Below, piece by piece: positions 26,037 through 35,258 of a stretch of DNA of 64,000 bases; position 1 is the first letter of the stretch; the number at the start of each line of letters is the position of its first letter. The stretch is taken from positions 62,001 through 126,000 of the forward strand of contig NZ_CANLZV010000011.1 of the NCBI RefSeq assembly GCF_947495665.1. The letters run 5' to 3'. The notes below the pieces were generated by a model. It saw nothing but the letters and a program-made list of their open reading frames with translations. It was not told the origin of the DNA and did not search any database. Position numbers and translations under genes: made by a program. The DNA comes from an uncultured Sunxiuqinia sp. (GTDB lineage: Bacteria; Bacteroidota; Bacteroidia; Bacteroidales; Prolixibacteraceae).

Positions 26037-27194
26037 ATGAAAGCGTTAAGAAACTTTTTTGAAAAGACGAAACCACATGTACAGAAAGGCGCCAAATACC
26101 ATTGGTTGCATTCAACGCATGACTCTTTCTTCACATTGGCCTTCGTTCAGAAAAATACCTCCAAATCAGGAACTCATATTCATGATTACATTGATTTGAA
26201 AAGAACCATGGGGATCGTGGTTCTGGCTCTTGTCCCAGCTTTGTTGATGGGAATGTTCAATGTTGGTTACCAGCACTTCGGTGCCTTGGGTCAACTGGAA
26301 ACAACTGGCTTTTTTGACATCTTCCTTTTCGGACTGTTAAAAGTATTGCCTGTTATCATCGTTTCCTATGTAGTTGGACTGGGAATCGAGTTTATTTTTG
26401 CCCAAATCCGCGGACACGAAGTGAACGAAGGCTTCCTGGTTTCCGGGATGTTAATTCCGCTGGTAATGCCAATCAACACCCCATTGTGGATGATTGGAGT
26501 AGCCACTGCCTTTGCCGTAATTATTGGGAAAGAGGTTTTTGGAGGAACTGGAATGAACATCTGGAATCCGGCACTGGTTGCACGGGCATTCCTGTTTTTT
26601 GCCTATCCGGCCCAAATGTCGGGTGATTCCGTGTGGATTTCAGCCAGCGGTATCGGCCAAATGGCTGACGGGTTTACCGGAGCGACACCGATGGCCGAAG
26701 CTGCCTTGGGAAACACGGATCTGAATGCCTGGAATGCCTTTATCGGACTAATTCCAGGATCAATTGGTGAAACATCAACATTGGCCATTCTGATTGGAGC
26801 TGCCATCCTGATACTAACCGGAATTGGAAACTGGAAAATTATGCTTTCCACCGTGTTGGGTGGCGTATTCATGGGGGTTTTACTCAATATTTTTGCTGTA
26901 AACGCCTACATGGCCATGCCTTTCTGGGAACACCTGATTATCGGAGGTTTTGCCTTTGGTGCCGTGTTTATGGCTACTGACCCCGTTTCGGCGGCACAAA
27001 CTGAAAAAGGAAAATGGATTTACGGATTCTTAATTGGAGTGCTGGCCATTCTGATCCGTGTGGTTAACCCCGCATACCCGGAAGGAATGATGCTTGCCAT
27101 TCTGCTGATGAATACTTTTGCACCGCTGATTGACCACTACATCATTCAGGGCAATATCAAACGTCGTTTAAAACGTGTTCAACAGAGCGCTTAA
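26037..27194 (+). CDS. nqrB: Na+-translocating NADH:quinone reductase subunit B
   Basis: A 385-residue integral membrane subunit with about ten hydrophobic segments. The covalent FMN attachment motif is present as DGFTGAT, with Thr217 the expected flavinylated residue. GTGMNIWNPALVARAF is a conserved NqrB block. In the family this subunit also holds riboflavin at the NqrB/E interface and forms part of the sodium path. It is 35 bp after nqrA and 19 bp before nqrC. The flavin transferase ApbE needed for attachment is not encoded in the window. Confidence 0.97.
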   Translation: MKALRNFFEKTKPHVQKGAKYHWLHSTHDSFFTLAFVQKNTSKSGTHIHDYIDLKRTMGIVVLALVPALLMGMFNVGYQHFGALGQLETTGFFDIFLFGLLKVLPVIIVSYVVGLGIEFIFAQIRGHEVNEGFLVSGMLIPLVMPINTPLWMIGVATAFAVIIGKEVFGGTGMNIWNPALVARAFLFFAYPAQMSGDSVWISASGIGQMADGFTGATPMAEAALGNTDLNAWNAFIGLIPGSIGETSTLAILIGAAILILTGIGNWKIMLSTVLGGVFMGVLLNIFAVNAYMAMPFWEHLIIGGFAFGAVFMATDPVSAAQTEKGKWIYGFLIGVLAILIRVVNPAYPEGMMLAILLMNTFAPLIDHYIIQGNIKRRLKRVQQSA

Positions 27195-27213
27195 TCCTTT
27201 AAAGTAAAAAGAA

Positions 27214-27906
27214 ATGGATAGAAACAGTAATGTTTATACATTTATATATGCCTCAGGAATGGTGATCGTGGTTGCTGCAATTCTTTCAATTGCGGCCATC
27301 AACTTAAAACCATTTCAGGACAGGAATATTGAAGTAGAGAAAAAGCAAAATATTCTGGCTTCTGTTAACATTCAGGCCGACGCTACGAATGCAGAAGAGA
27401 TTTATGCTGAGAAAATTGTCAACAGCTACATTGTCAACTCCAAAGGCGAGCAAGTAGAGGGTGATGCATTTACCGTTGATTTGAAAAAAGAGCGTGCAAA
27501 ACCCGTTGCCGAGCAGCAACTGCCGGTTTTTGAATGCCAGATTGACGGAGGCGTGAAATACATTGTTCCGTTGCGTGGCGCCGGACTTTGGGGACCTATC
27601 TGGGGTTACTTGTCATTGGAAGATGACATGTCAACTATTTACGGAGCATCGTTCGACCACCAGGGAGAAACGCCGGGACTGGGTGCTGAGATTTCGACCG
27701 ACCCGTTTGAAACACAATTCAAACACAAACAAATTTACGAGGGCGGAAAACTGGTTTCCATTATCGTTGCAAAGTCCAACGAGTCAGCTCCGGAGCAGCA
27801 CAAAGTAGATGCAATTTCAGGAGGTACCATCACATCCAAAGGATTAGAGAAGATGTTATTGGATGATTTGAGCTCCTATAATGCTTTTTTCAACCAGAAA
27901 AAATAA
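27214..27906 (+). CDS. nqrC: Na+-translocating NADH:quinone reductase subunit C
   Basis: A 230-residue subunit with one N-terminal membrane anchor (about residues 9-30) and a periplasmic FMN-binding domain. The covalent flavin site reads DAISGGTIT, with Thr205 the expected attachment residue; the alanine of the common SGAT form is a glycine here. LRGAGLWGPIWGYLSL and GETPGLGAEI are conserved flavin-domain blocks. It relays electrons between NqrD/E and NqrB. Six bp separate it from nqrD. Confidence 0.96.
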   Translation: MDRNSNVYTFIYASGMVIVVAAILSIAAINLKPFQDRNIEVEKKQNILASVNIQADATNAEEIYAEKIVNSYIVNSKGEQVEGDAFTVDLKKERAKPVAEQQLPVFECQIDGGVKYIVPLRGAGLWGPIWGYLSLEDDMSTIYGASFDHQGETPGLGAEISTDPFETQFKHKQIYEGGKLVSIIVAKSNESAPEQHKVDAISGGTITSKGLEKMLLDDLSSYNAFFNQKK

Positions 27907-27912
27907 GAGAAA

Positions 27913-28563
27913 ATGAGTGATAAAGAACCTTTATTTTCAAAGAAAAACCTGCAACTGCTCAGCGATCCGCTAAACAGCAGTAACCCAATTACCGTTCAGG
28001 TGCTGGGGATCTGTTCGGCCCTGGCTGTAACAGCTCAATTGAAACCATCGGTGGTAATGTCTTTATCAGTAGTGGCGGTATTGGCTTTTGCCAACGTAAT
28101 CATCTCCTTACTGAGAAATACCATTCCGAACCGGATCCGGATTATCGTTCAGCTGGTGGTCATTGCCGCATTGGTTATCCTGGTTGACCAGGTATTGAAA
28201 GCATTTGTTTACGATGTAAGTAAGCAGTTGTCTGTGTTTGTTGGATTGATCATTACCAACTGTATCATCATGGGACGTCTGGAAGCTTTCGCACTGGGGA
28301 ATAAGCCCTGGCCTTCGTTCCTGGACGGAATTGGAAATGCCGCCGGTTATGGTGCCATTCTGATTATTGTTGGTTTTGTGCGCGAATTGTTTGGTTCCGG
28401 AAGCATCTGGGGCTACAAAGTTATTCCGGCCAGTTGGTACATCGAAAACGGTGGTTTTTATGCCAACAACGGGATGATGATTCTGCCTCCAATGGCGTTG
28501 ATTACCGTAGGTATTATTATCTGGGTTCAGCGTAGTCGTAACCGTAAACTGATTGAAGATTAA
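27913..28563 (+). CDS. nqrD: Na+-translocating NADH:quinone reductase subunit D
   Basis: A 216-residue membrane subunit with six hydrophobic segments, homologous to NqrE in inverted topology. Conserved blocks are [16 protein letters not shown] near residue 24 and [20 protein letters not shown] near residue 113, with the cysteine of TNCII a ligand of the intramembrane iron site in the family. Part of the six-gene nqr operon. Confidence 0.96.
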   Translation: MSDKEPLFSKKNLQLLSDPLNSSNPITVQVLGICSALAVTAQLKPSVVMSLSVVAVLAFANVIISLLRNTIPNRIRIIVQLVVIAALVILVDQVLKAFVYDVSKQLSVFVGLIITNCIIMGRLEAFALGNKPWPSFLDGIGNAAGYGAILIIVGFVRELFGSGSIWGYKVIPASWYIENGGFYANNGMMILPPMALITVGIIIWVQRSRNRKLIED

Positions 28564-28584
28564 TCCGCAAAAAGAGAAGAAATT

Positions 28585-29202
28585 ATGGAAAACCTGATTA
28601 ATTTATTTATCAAATCCATCTTTATTGAGAACATGGTATTTGCCTATTTCCTGGGCATGTGTTCTTACCTGGCGGTATCCAAATCAGTAAAAACAGCTAC
28701 TGGACTTGGGCTGGCTGTCATCTTTGTTTTGGGAATTACCGTTCCTGTTGATTATTTATTGGAAAACTATGTGCTGAAAGAAGGTGCGCTGACTTGGTTG
28801 AGCCCGACTTTCGCTGCTGTCGACCTAAGCTTCCTTAGCTTTATCATGTTTATTGCCGTAATTGCATCCATGGTTCAGCTGGTTGAAATGGTGGTTGAAA
28901 AGTTTGCTCCCGTACTGTACACCCAGCTGGGTATTTTCTTACCCCTGATTGCTGTGAACTGTGCAATTTTAGGAGGCTCTCTGTTCATGCAGCAAAAAGC
29001 TTTCCTCAATATTGGCGAAGCCTCTGTTTATGGTTTAGGCTCTGGCGTGGGCTGGTTCCTGGCTATTGTTGGTATTGCAGCCATTCGTGAAAAAATTGAA
29101 TACTCTCATGTTCCGGCTCCCTTGAAAGGTCTTGGAATTACATTCATTGTAACCGGATTAATGGGATTGGCATTCATGGGATTCATGGGAATAAAACTAT
29201 AA
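28585..29202 (+). CDS. nqrE: Na+-translocating NADH:quinone reductase subunit E
   Basis: A 205-residue membrane subunit with six hydrophobic segments. [20 protein letters not shown] near the start and [14 protein letters not shown] near residue 128 are the NqrE signature blocks; the cysteines in GMCSY and NCAIL are the family's iron ligands with those of NqrD. It lies 21 bp after nqrD and 21 bp before nqrF. Confidence 0.96.
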   Translation: MENLINLFIKSIFIENMVFAYFLGMCSYLAVSKSVKTATGLGLAVIFVLGITVPVDYLLENYVLKEGALTWLSPTFAAVDLSFLSFIMFIAVIASMVQLVEMVVEKFAPVLYTQLGIFLPLIAVNCAILGGSLFMQQKAFLNIGEASVYGLGSGVGWFLAIVGIAAIREKIEYSHVPAPLKGLGITFIVTGLMGLAFMGFMGIKL

Positions 29203-29223
29203 TCAGATAAAAAATTCAGAACA

Positions 29224-30486
29224 ATGATATTTTTAGCAACTCAAACGACAATCGTTATTACCAGTATCGCTGTCTTCCTGTTGATGGTGATTCTTTTAGT
29301 ATCGATTTTGCTGTATGCCAAGAAAAAGCTGACTCCTTCCGGAGTTGTCAAGGTAAACATTAACGAAGGCGACACCGTATTGGAAACCAACCCGGGAGAC
29401 ACCTTGCTGACCACGCTTGGAAACAACAAGATTTTCCTTCCATCGGCTTGCGGTGGTGGTGGTACTTGTGCCATGTGTCGCTGCCAGGTTGTTGATGGTG
29501 GCGGTTCTATTCTGCCTACCGAAACCGGTTACTTTACCCGCAAAGAGCAAAACGACAACTGGCGTTTGGCCTGCCAGGTAAAGGTAAAAGAAGATATGCA
29601 GCTGAAGATTCCTCAGGAAATCATGGGAATCAAGAAATGGGAATGCGAAGTTATTTCGAATAAGAACGTAGCGACTTACATTAAAGAGTTTGTCGTACGC
29701 TTGCCAGAAGGCGAAACGCTGGATTTCAAATCAGGAGGTTACATTCAGATTGATGTTCCTAAGATTGATGTCGATTTCAAAGACATCGAAGTGGAAGAGC
29801 AATTCCGTCCCGAATGGGAACAGTTCAACCTGTTCGACCTGAAAATGAAAAACCCGGAACCAACATTCCGTGCCTACTCCATGGCTAACCACCCGGCTGA
29901 AGGCAACATCGTGATGTTGAACATCCGGATTGCTACACCTCCGTTTGACCGCGTGAATGGTGGTTTCCAGAAAGTTAACCCGGGAATTTGTTCTTCTTAC
30001 ATTTTCTCACGCAAACCAGGCGACAAAGTAACCATCTCAGGTCCTTACGGAGAGTTCTTCCTGAAAGACAACGACAATGAGATGATGTTTATTGGTGGTG
30101 GTGCCGGTATGGCTCCCATGCGTTCGCACTTGTTCCACTTGTTTCACACCCTGGAAGAATCGAACAAAAAAGTGACGTTCTGGTATGGTGCACGTTCCTG
30201 GAGAGAGGTGTTCTACTACGATCAGTTTAAAGCCATTGAAGAGAAGTTCCCGAACTTCAGCTTCCACCTGGCCTTATCCGATCCGCAGCCCGAAGACAAC
30301 TGGGAAGGACCAACCGGATTTATTCACCAGGTGATTCATGACCAATACCTTGGAAAACATGAAGAACCCGAAGAAATCGATTACTACTTGTGTGGTCCAC
30401 CGATGATGAACGATGCCGTTCAGAAAATGCTTTATGACCTGGGAGTACCTGATGAAAACATCATGTTTGACGATTTCGGAAGTTAA
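29224..30486 (+). CDS. nqrF: Na+-translocating NADH:quinone reductase subunit F (NADH-oxidising)
   Basis: A 420-residue entry subunit of the complex. One N-terminal membrane segment (about 9-31) is followed by a 2Fe-2S ferredoxin domain with ligands Cys76, Cys82, Cys85 and Cys117 (SACGGGGTCAMCRCQ and LACQVK), an FAD domain with FRAYSMAN and an NADH domain with GGGAGMAPMRSH and YLCGPPMM. It takes hydride from NADH and passes electrons to the iron centre. It closes the operon, and a perfect 16-bp terminator with a UUCG loop begins 17 bp later. Confidence 0.97.
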   Translation: MIFLATQTTIVITSIAVFLLMVILLVSILLYAKKKLTPSGVVKVNINEGDTVLETNPGDTLLTTLGNNKIFLPSACGGGGTCAMCRCQVVDGGGSILPTETGYFTRKEQNDNWRLACQVKVKEDMQLKIPQEIMGIKKWECEVISNKNVATYIKEFVVRLPEGETLDFKSGGYIQIDVPKIDVDFKDIEVEEQFRPEWEQFNLFDLKMKNPEPTFRAYSMANHPAEGNIVMLNIRIATPPFDRVNGGFQKVNPGICSSYIFSRKPGDKVTISGPYGEFFLKDNDNEMMFIGGGAGMAPMRSHLFHLFHTLEESNKKVTFWYGARSWREVFYYDQFKAIEEKFPNFSFHLALSDPQPEDNWEGPTGFIHQVIHDQYLGKHEEPEEIDYYLCGPPMMNDAVQKMLYDLGVPDENIMFDDFGS

Positions 30487-30502
30487 TTCCAGTCCAGAAT
30501 AT

Positions 30503-30538
30503 AAAAAGAGCTTTCAATTTCGATTGAAAGCTCTTTTT
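30503..30538 (+). terminator. Terminator of the nqr operon with UUCG tetraloop
   Basis: A perfect 16-bp stem (30503-30518 with 30523-30538) closes on a TTCG loop, the very stable UUCG tetraloop in RNA, and ends in five T residues. The A-rich left arm makes it able to act in both directions. Confidence 0.9.
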
Positions 30539-30558
30539 CTTTGCCCTTGTTCAGTCGC

Positions 30559-30778
30559 TTCACGCTTTGGGAGTAAGTTGTCCGGAATGCGCGGGCAAGC
30601 CACTCCAGAAGCTTGGGTACGCTAGCCACGGAATCTGGCCGCCCTACCCAAGGAGTGCGACTAAGCTACCCAAGACGCTTGGCCGCCTTACCCAAGACCT
30701 CGGGCTACGCTGCCCAAGAAACTTGGGCGCCTTGCTCAAGAAGCCTGACCACACCACTCCGGCTGTAAAGAAGCGATA
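30559..30778. repeat. Array of ten degenerate 22-bp tandem units built from CCCAAG/CTTGGG palindromes
   Basis: Units start at 30559, 30581, 30603, 30625, 30647, 30669, 30691, 30713, 30735 and 30757 with no insertion or deletion. The best units read CCCAAG-NNN-CTTGG(G) followed by about seven bases ending in CTA, TTA or TTG; 30713-30727 is the perfect palindrome CCCAAGAAACTTGGG. Units differ at a third or more of positions, and the outer ones are weak. The length of 22 is not a multiple of three, so a repeat protein is unlikely. The array fills the 349-bp space between the convergent ends of nqrF and tadA, outside the nqr terminator. Confidence 0.75.
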
Positions 30779-30835
30779 GGGAATAAGCCCTTCAGGCTAA
30801 CAATCAATAAGGTTTAAGGAAAATACTGCGGCGGT

Positions 30836-31276
30836 CTAACGCCGTTCCTGAAAGAAGGCCGTCATCAGGTCGCCACATTCGTCGGCCAACACGCCCCCCA
30901 CCACTTCGGTTTTCGGATGCAAGGCTTTAGGCGCAAAGTTGGAAAAACCACGTTTGGCATCGTAAGCGCCAAAAACAACGCGTCCCACCTGCGACCATCC
31001 TAAGGCACCGGCGCACATCACACAAGGCTCTAAAGTGACGTAAAGCGTACATTTATCCAGGTATTTGCCTCCAAGCAGGTTGGCGGCAGCTGTAATCGCC
31101 TGCATCTCGGCATGAGCCGTCACGTCAGTTAAGGTTTCCGTCAGGTTATGTGCGCGCGCAATCACTAATTCCTGAGCAACTACAACGGCTCCTACCGGAA
31201 CCTCCCCCTTTTCATAAGCGCGTTGTGCTTCCTGAAAAGCTTTCTTCATAAAATAAGTATCATCAAAAGGCTTCAT
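30836..31276 (-). CDS. tadA: tRNA-specific adenosine deaminase
   Basis: A 146-residue cytidine-deaminase-fold enzyme that makes inosine at the wobble position of tRNA-Arg(ACG). The zinc site is intact: His55-Ala-Glu57 (HAEMQA) and Cys85-xx-Cys88 (PCVMC), with Glu57 the proton shuttle. The N-terminal EVPVGAVVV block is typical of TadA. The frame extends nine codons upstream to a GTG; the ATG at 31276 is the usual start. It is transcribed toward the 22-bp repeat array and I see no terminator between. Confidence 0.9.
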   Translation of the reverse strand: MKPFDDTYFMKKAFQEAQRAYEKGEVPVGAVVVAQELVIARAHNLTETLTDVTAHAEMQAITAAANLLGGKYLDKCTLYVTLEPCVMCAGALGWSQVGRVVFGAYDAKRGFSNFAPKALHPKTEVVGGVLADECGDLMTAFFQERR

Positions 31277-31334
31277 CTCAAAAATCCGTTCAGAATTAAT
31301 CACAAACCTACAATTTAAATTGCTAAAAACTGCT

Positions 31335-31342
31335 TATTTTTG
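31335..31342 (+). promoter_or_regulatory. Candidate Bacteroidota -7 promoter element of aspS
   Basis: TATTTTTG matches TAnnTTTG exactly and is 25 bp before the aspS ATG, in the space between divergent tadA and aspS. A good -33 is not seen. Confidence 0.45.
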
Positions 31343-31367
31343 CAGGCAAACAAAAACGAACAAAGTT

Positions 31368-33122
31368 ATGTACAGAACACATACATGTGGAGAATTACGC
31401 CTGGAACATCAGGGTACTGAAACAACACTGGCAGGCTGGGTGCAACGCAAACGCGAACTGGGTGGAATGACTTTTGTCGATCTGCGTGACCGCTACGGCA
31501 TTACCCAATTGGTTTTTGATGAAAACACCTCAAGCGAGCTGACCGATAAGCTTAAGAAAATTGGAAGGGAATATGTGATTCAAGCTACAGGACTTGTTCG
31601 TGAACGGAGCAGTAAAAACAAAAACATCGCTACCGGTGACATCGAAATTGATGTGAAAGCGCTGAATGTTTTGAGCGCTTCGGCGACGCCTCCCTTCACC
31701 ATTGAAGATGAAAGTGACGGCGGCGACGATATTCGGATGAAGTACCGTTACCTGGATTTGCGACGCAACCCCGTACGCGAAAACCTGGTACTTCGCTCAA
31801 ACATGGCCCATGCCATTCGTTCTTACTTGAACGAGCAACAGTTTATTGAAACGGAAACACCGGTGCTGATTAAATCAACGCCGGAAGGGGCACGCGATTT
31901 CGTGGTTCCTTCACGCATGAACGAGGGCGAGTTTTACGCCTTGCCTCAATCGCCACAAACCTTTAAGCAATTGCTGATGGTAGCTGGATTTGACCGGTAC
32001 TACCAAATTGTAAAGTGTTTCCGTGACGAAGACCTACGCGCCGACCGTCAGCCGGAATTCACGCAGATTGACTGCGAAATGGCATTTGTGGAGCAGGAAG
32101 ATGTGTTGAACACCTTTGAAGGTTTAACCAAACACCTGTTTAAAACCATCAAAAATGTTGAAGTCACCGACTTCCCACGCATGCCTTATTCCGAAGCCAT
32201 TGCCAACTACGGATCGGACAAGCCGGACACCCGCTTTGAAATGTTGATCAACGACCTGACAGAAGTGGTAAAAGGAAAAGATTTTAAAGTATTTGATGAA
32301 GCCGAGTTTATTGGCGGAATTTGCGCTACCGGATGCGCCGAATACACCCGCAAACAATTGGATGCCTTAACCAATTGGGTGAAACGCCCGCAAATTGGCG
32401 CCAAAGGGTTGGTGTATGTCAAATGCAACGAAGATGGTACTTTCAAATCATCAGTAGATAAGTTCTACGCACAAGAAGATTTACAGCAATGGGCAGCTGG
32501 CTGCAATGCCCAGCCGGGAGACCTCATTTTAGTGCTTTCCGGAGACAAATCGCACACGCTGGATGCCTTAGGCGCCCTTCGCCTTGAAATGGGTAAGCAA
32601 CTTGGCCTGATGGATAAAAACACCTTTAAACCCTTGTGGGTTGTGGATTTCCCGCTTCTGGAATGGGACGAAGAAACACAGCGTCACTACGCCATGCACC
32701 ACCCATTTACAGCGCCAAAACCGGAAGATATTGCCCTGTTGGATACGGAGCCCGGAAAAGTGCGCGCCAACGCCTACGACCTGGTCATTAATGGTGTGGA
32801 AATCGGTGGTGGTTCTGTGCGTATTTTTGATTCAGAACTTCAGGCCAAAATGTTTAGCCTGCTAGGCTTTACCAAAGAAGAAGCCGAAGCTCAATTCGGA
32901 TTCTTAATGAATGCCTTCAAATTTGGCGCTCCGCCACATGCCGGAATCGCCTTTGGCTTTGACCGGTTGGTATCGTTATTTGCCGGCTTAGACACCATCC
33001 GCGATGTCATTGCCTTCCCGAAAAACAATGCCGGTCGCGATGTCATGATCGACTCCCCATCGACTATTTCTGACGCTCAATTGGACGAGTTAAACCTCAG
33101 AGTTGAGTTGAAAAACAAATAA
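31368..33122 (+). CDS. aspS: Aspartyl-tRNA synthetase
   Basis: A 584-residue class II synthetase of the bacterial type. It has the N-terminal OB-fold anticodon domain ([24 protein letters not shown]), the motif 2 region [24 protein letters not shown], the GAD insertion domain typical of bacterial AspRS, and motif 3 in [11 protein letters not shown]. The frame is open 16 codons further to a TTG, but the ATG at 31368 matches [11 protein letters not shown] of the family. It charges tRNA-Asp. A perfect terminator hairpin follows the stop. Confidence 0.96.
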   Translation: MYRTHTCGELRLEHQGTETTLAGWVQRKRELGGMTFVDLRDRYGITQLVFDENTSSELTDKLKKIGREYVIQATGLVRERSSKNKNIATGDIEIDVKALNVLSASATPPFTIEDESDGGDDIRMKYRYLDLRRNPVRENLVLRSNMAHAIRSYLNEQQFIETETPVLIKSTPEGARDFVVPSRMNEGEFYALPQSPQTFKQLLMVAGFDRYYQIVKCFRDEDLRADRQPEFTQIDCEMAFVEQEDVLNTFEGLTKHLFKTIKNVEVTDFPRMPYSEAIANYGSDKPDTRFEMLINDLTEVVKGKDFKVFDEAEFIGGICATGCAEYTRKQLDALTNWVKRPQIGAKGLVYVKCNEDGTFKSSVDKFYAQEDLQQWAAGCNAQPGDLILVLSGDKSHTLDALGALRLEMGKQLGLMDKNTFKPLWVVDFPLLEWDEETQRHYAMHHPFTAPKPEDIALLDTEPGKVRANAYDLVINGVEIGGGSVRIFDSELQAKMFSLLGFTKEEAEAQFGFLMNAFKFGAPPHAGIAFGFDRLVSLFAGLDTIRDVIAFPKNNAGRDVMIDSPSTISDAQLDELNLRVELKNK

Positions 33123-33142
33123 GAATAGATCCAAGCATACAG

Positions 33143-33170
33143 AAAGAGGGAGCAATTGCTCCCTCTTTTT
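33143..33170. terminator. Bidirectional terminator between aspS and the cupin gene
   Basis: An 11-bp perfect stem, AAAGAGGGAGC with GCTCCCTCTTT, around an AATT loop, flanked by T residues on the plus strand and by A residues that become T on the minus strand. It serves the convergent aspS and cupin genes. Confidence 0.85.
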
Positions 33171-33507
33171 ATTTCAGAAAATCTTCGCGAATCGGATTAA
33201 AACTGTCCACCAAACGGGCGGTTGAACTGAGTAATTGAATGGTATGTGGCACGCCGGAAGGCACGGCAAACATATCCCCCGCTTCTAGTTCACAGGGCTC
33301 TTCCCCATCACAAAAAAACAGGATACGTCCGGAAGCAATGTAAGAGGTTTGCTCGTGCGGATGACTGTGTTTTGGCTCAGGTTCTTCCCACGGACCATCG
33401 GTAAAGTCTATCAGCACAGTCATTAAATCATTCGTGTGAATCAGCTTCCGTTGCAAGCCCGAACGAACAACTTCATAAGGTATTTCGTCAAATTTTAGTG
33501 TTGCCAT
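33169..33507 (-). CDS. Cupin-domain protein
   Basis: A 112-residue single-domain cupin. The metal-site motif is visible as KHSHPHEQTSYIASG near residues 46-60 and the second cupin box as EAGDMFAVPSGVPHTI near residues 74-89. Such small cupins bind a metal and sometimes a sugar or organic acid; a specific reaction cannot be assigned. It is a single gene, with a minus-strand TAGTTTTG promoter-like element at 33545-33552 and a shared terminator at its end. Confidence 0.75.
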   Translation of the reverse strand: MATLKFDEIPYEVVRSGLQRKLIHTNDLMTVLIDFTDGPWEEPEPKHSHPHEQTSYIASGRILFFCDGEEPCELEAGDMFAVPSGVPHTIQLLSSTARLVDSFNPIREDFLK

Positions 33508-33544
33508 AATTCAATAGGTTCTATCGTTAGTGGTTATTAACTAC

Positions 33545-33552
33545 CAAAACTA
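33545..33552 (-). promoter_or_regulatory. Candidate Bacteroidota -7 promoter element of the cupin gene
   Basis: The minus strand reads TAGTTTTG, matching TAnnTTTG, 38 bp before the cupin ATG. No -33 match was found. Confidence 0.3.
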
Positions 33553-33654
33553 TTAAAAATTCAGCCATTATGGGGCTAAAAGCATACCCATTTTTCTTCA
33601 CAAGGTCTCAATGATTACTTGCAATGAAGTAGTAATCCTAAAGGGCCATAAACC

Positions 33655-33685
33655 AAAAAAGGAGAACCAATGGTCCTCCTTTTTT
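33655..33685 (-). terminator. Terminator of the exbB-exbD operon
   Basis: Arms of 14 bp (33655-33668 and 33672-33685) pair with one mismatch around a three-base loop, with T residues on the minus strand. It lies 21 bp past the last exbD stop. Confidence 0.8.
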
Positions 33686-33706
33686 ATATTGATGATCAAA
33701 AAACTA

Positions 33707-34174
33707 TCAATCTGCTCTTTTACGAGACGAATAGTTGATGTGCAAGGCCGATGCTTTACGCAACTCCTGCTTGATATCGGTAACGATACCCATCTTCGTG
33801 TACTCGTCCACTTTAAGCGAAGTAATCATGAAAGGTACTTCAGCCTCGTCACGTGCTTCACGTTCACTTGTAATGTAATCTTGAATGTCTTCTACTTTCG
33901 CAAACTGATCATTCAATTGAATGCGTGGTTCAGAACCAAACACTCGTTGGTATTGAGTGTGCGGTGTACCTACATAAATGTAGCTTACCAAAGATTTCTT
34001 TTCCAGTTTCGATAATTCAGTTGCTTCTGGAACCGTTACTTTTACCATCAAAGTAACTTCCCGCATGGTTGTACTAACCATGAAGAAGAAAAGCAACATG
34101 AATACGATATCGGGCAATGATGCCGTTGAAATCGGTGGTAATTCCTTAGAGTCATTTTTTCTAAACTTTGACAT
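33707..34174 (-). CDS. ExbD/TolR-type biopolymer transport protein (second copy)
   Basis: A 155-residue protein with a short cytoplasmic start, a single membrane segment PPISTASLPDIVFMLLFFFMVST in two parts with the proton-path aspartate in LPDIVF, and a periplasmic domain. ExbD proteins work with ExbB/TolQ to use the proton motive force for energising outer-membrane transport. The longer frame starts 36 codons upstream inside the first exbD; the ATG at 34174 matches the family and follows the upstream TAG by one base. Two exbD genes in tandem are typical of Bacteroidota operons. Confidence 0.85.
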   Translation of the reverse strand: MSKFRKNDSKELPPISTASLPDIVFMLLFFFMVSTTMREVTLMVKVTVPEATELSKLEKKSLVSYIYVGTPHTQYQRVFGSEPRIQLNDQFAKVEDIQDYITSEREARDEAEVPFMITSLKVDEYTKMGIVTDIKQELRKASALHINYSSRKRAD

Positions 34175-34175
34175 A

Positions 34176-34754
34176 CTAATTTCCTCCCACTTTTTTAGGT
34201 TCTGCTTCGGATATTTTAGAAGGATAGATGTCTCTAATCGCTCCTTGTTGCTCCCTATCCAAGCTTTCATATGACTTTCCAAACTTACGTTTAGAAAGTT
34301 CTTCTCTTAAATCGTTGATGGCACCGACCAACTCATTCTGAACAGCGATATACGTTCCATATTGAGTACCTACGTCATTTCGTAAAGAAATAACCCCCTT
34401 GGTGACTTCCACTTCCCCAAAGAAATCAACATTCTTGAGTTCTTTTTCAGGTAAGTGCTCTTCATTATAAGGGTTGTCCATAAATTCTTTGGCTTTCTCA
34501 CGAAGGTCTTCAATACGGCTTATTTCACCTTCTACCAATAATTGGTTTTTGGCGTTGACCAAAACCACGAACACGTTACGTTCTTTAATTGGCGGAGTAT
34601 CGTCATCCTGCTGATCCTCTGGAGGCATTGGAGGTAAACGACGCTCTAGTCCGCTGTCAACATCCATTGTGGTGGTTACCAGGAAAAAAATAAGCAACAT
34701 GAAAGCAATATCTGCTAATGATGACCCCGGTATTTCTGGTACTCTTCTTGCCAT
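34176..34754 (-). CDS. ExbD/TolR-type biopolymer transport protein (first copy)
   Basis: A 192-residue ExbD-family protein. It starts MARRVPEIPGSSLADIAFMLL, with the membrane segment and the conserved Asp of LADIAF, and then a longer periplasmic domain with a PPMPPEDQQDDD linker and a C-terminal charged tail. It differs markedly from the copy that follows it, so the two probably form a heteromeric stator with one ExbB. The next gene starts one base after its stop. Confidence 0.85.
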   Translation of the reverse strand: MARRVPEIPGSSLADIAFMLLIFFLVTTTMDVDSGLERRLPPMPPEDQQDDDTPPIKERNVFVVLVNAKNQLLVEGEISRIEDLREKAKEFMDNPYNEEHLPEKELKNVDFFGEVEVTKGVISLRNDVGTQYGTYIAVQNELVGAINDLREELSKRKFGKSYESLDREQQGAIRDIYPSKISEAEPKKVGGN

Positions 34755-34794
34755 ATTATTTTATTTTTCCTGTGTTAATTCCTACAATTATGTA

Positions 34795-35250
34795 TCATTT
34801 AAAAACTTTATTCAGCGAAGAAGCCGCAACGGCAATCATCACCAAAATAAACAGTACGTATGTTGCATACAAACCTGTTCCTACCATTTTTGATACTGAG
34901 GCAGTCAATGTTCCGTCAGCAACAAACTTTTCGACACCATAAAATTGTGGAATTGCATCCGATGCAAGCGCATAAGAAACAACAAGAACGGCAGCTGTAA
35001 AGACAAGCGCAATGCCTCCTTTTTTAGCAGCAGTTTTATCAGTAAAGGTATTAAATAGGGCAAAAACAACAGCAATCGCTGCACCAAGTCCCAACAAAAT
35101 GTAAGACCAGCTTAGGTTTGTGTTAATCCAGGTACCCATTGTAGGATCAGCTTCATTCTCACTGATATTCGTCATCATTGACACAATCAGTACAGCTGAC
35201 ACTGCTAATAGTACCCACAAAACGATGGATAATATTTTATCTAACTTCAT
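34795..35250 (-). CDS. Four-helix membrane protein of the ExbB-ExbD operon, function unknown
   Basis: A 151-residue protein with four predicted membrane segments (about 7-27, 50-68, 80-97 and 127-148) and no recognisable catalytic motif. It lies 8 bp after exbB and 40 bp before the first exbD, so it is co-transcribed with them. I know of similar four-helix proteins at this position in other Bacteroidota operons, but no characterised role. An accessory subunit of the proton-driven complex is a reasonable inference. Confidence 0.65.
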   Translation of the reverse strand: MKLDKILSIVLWVLLAVSAVLIVSMMTNISENEADPTMGTWINTNLSWSYILLGLGAAIAVVFALFNTFTDKTAAKKGGIALVFTAAVLVVSYALASDAIPQFYGVEKFVADGTLTASVSKMVGTGLYATYVLFILVMIAVAASSLNKVFK

Positions 35251-35258
35251 AAGTTAAA

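Noticed and set aside
30567-30779. Open frame of 70 codons in the 22-bp array
   Set aside because: The period is not a multiple of three, so the product is not a repeat protein, and it has no family features. Treated as a chance frame.
30839-31303. Possible toxin-antitoxin or defence link of tadA beside the repeat array
   Set aside because: TadA is an essential tRNA enzyme with intact motifs and normal length; adjacency to the array is not evidence of a system.
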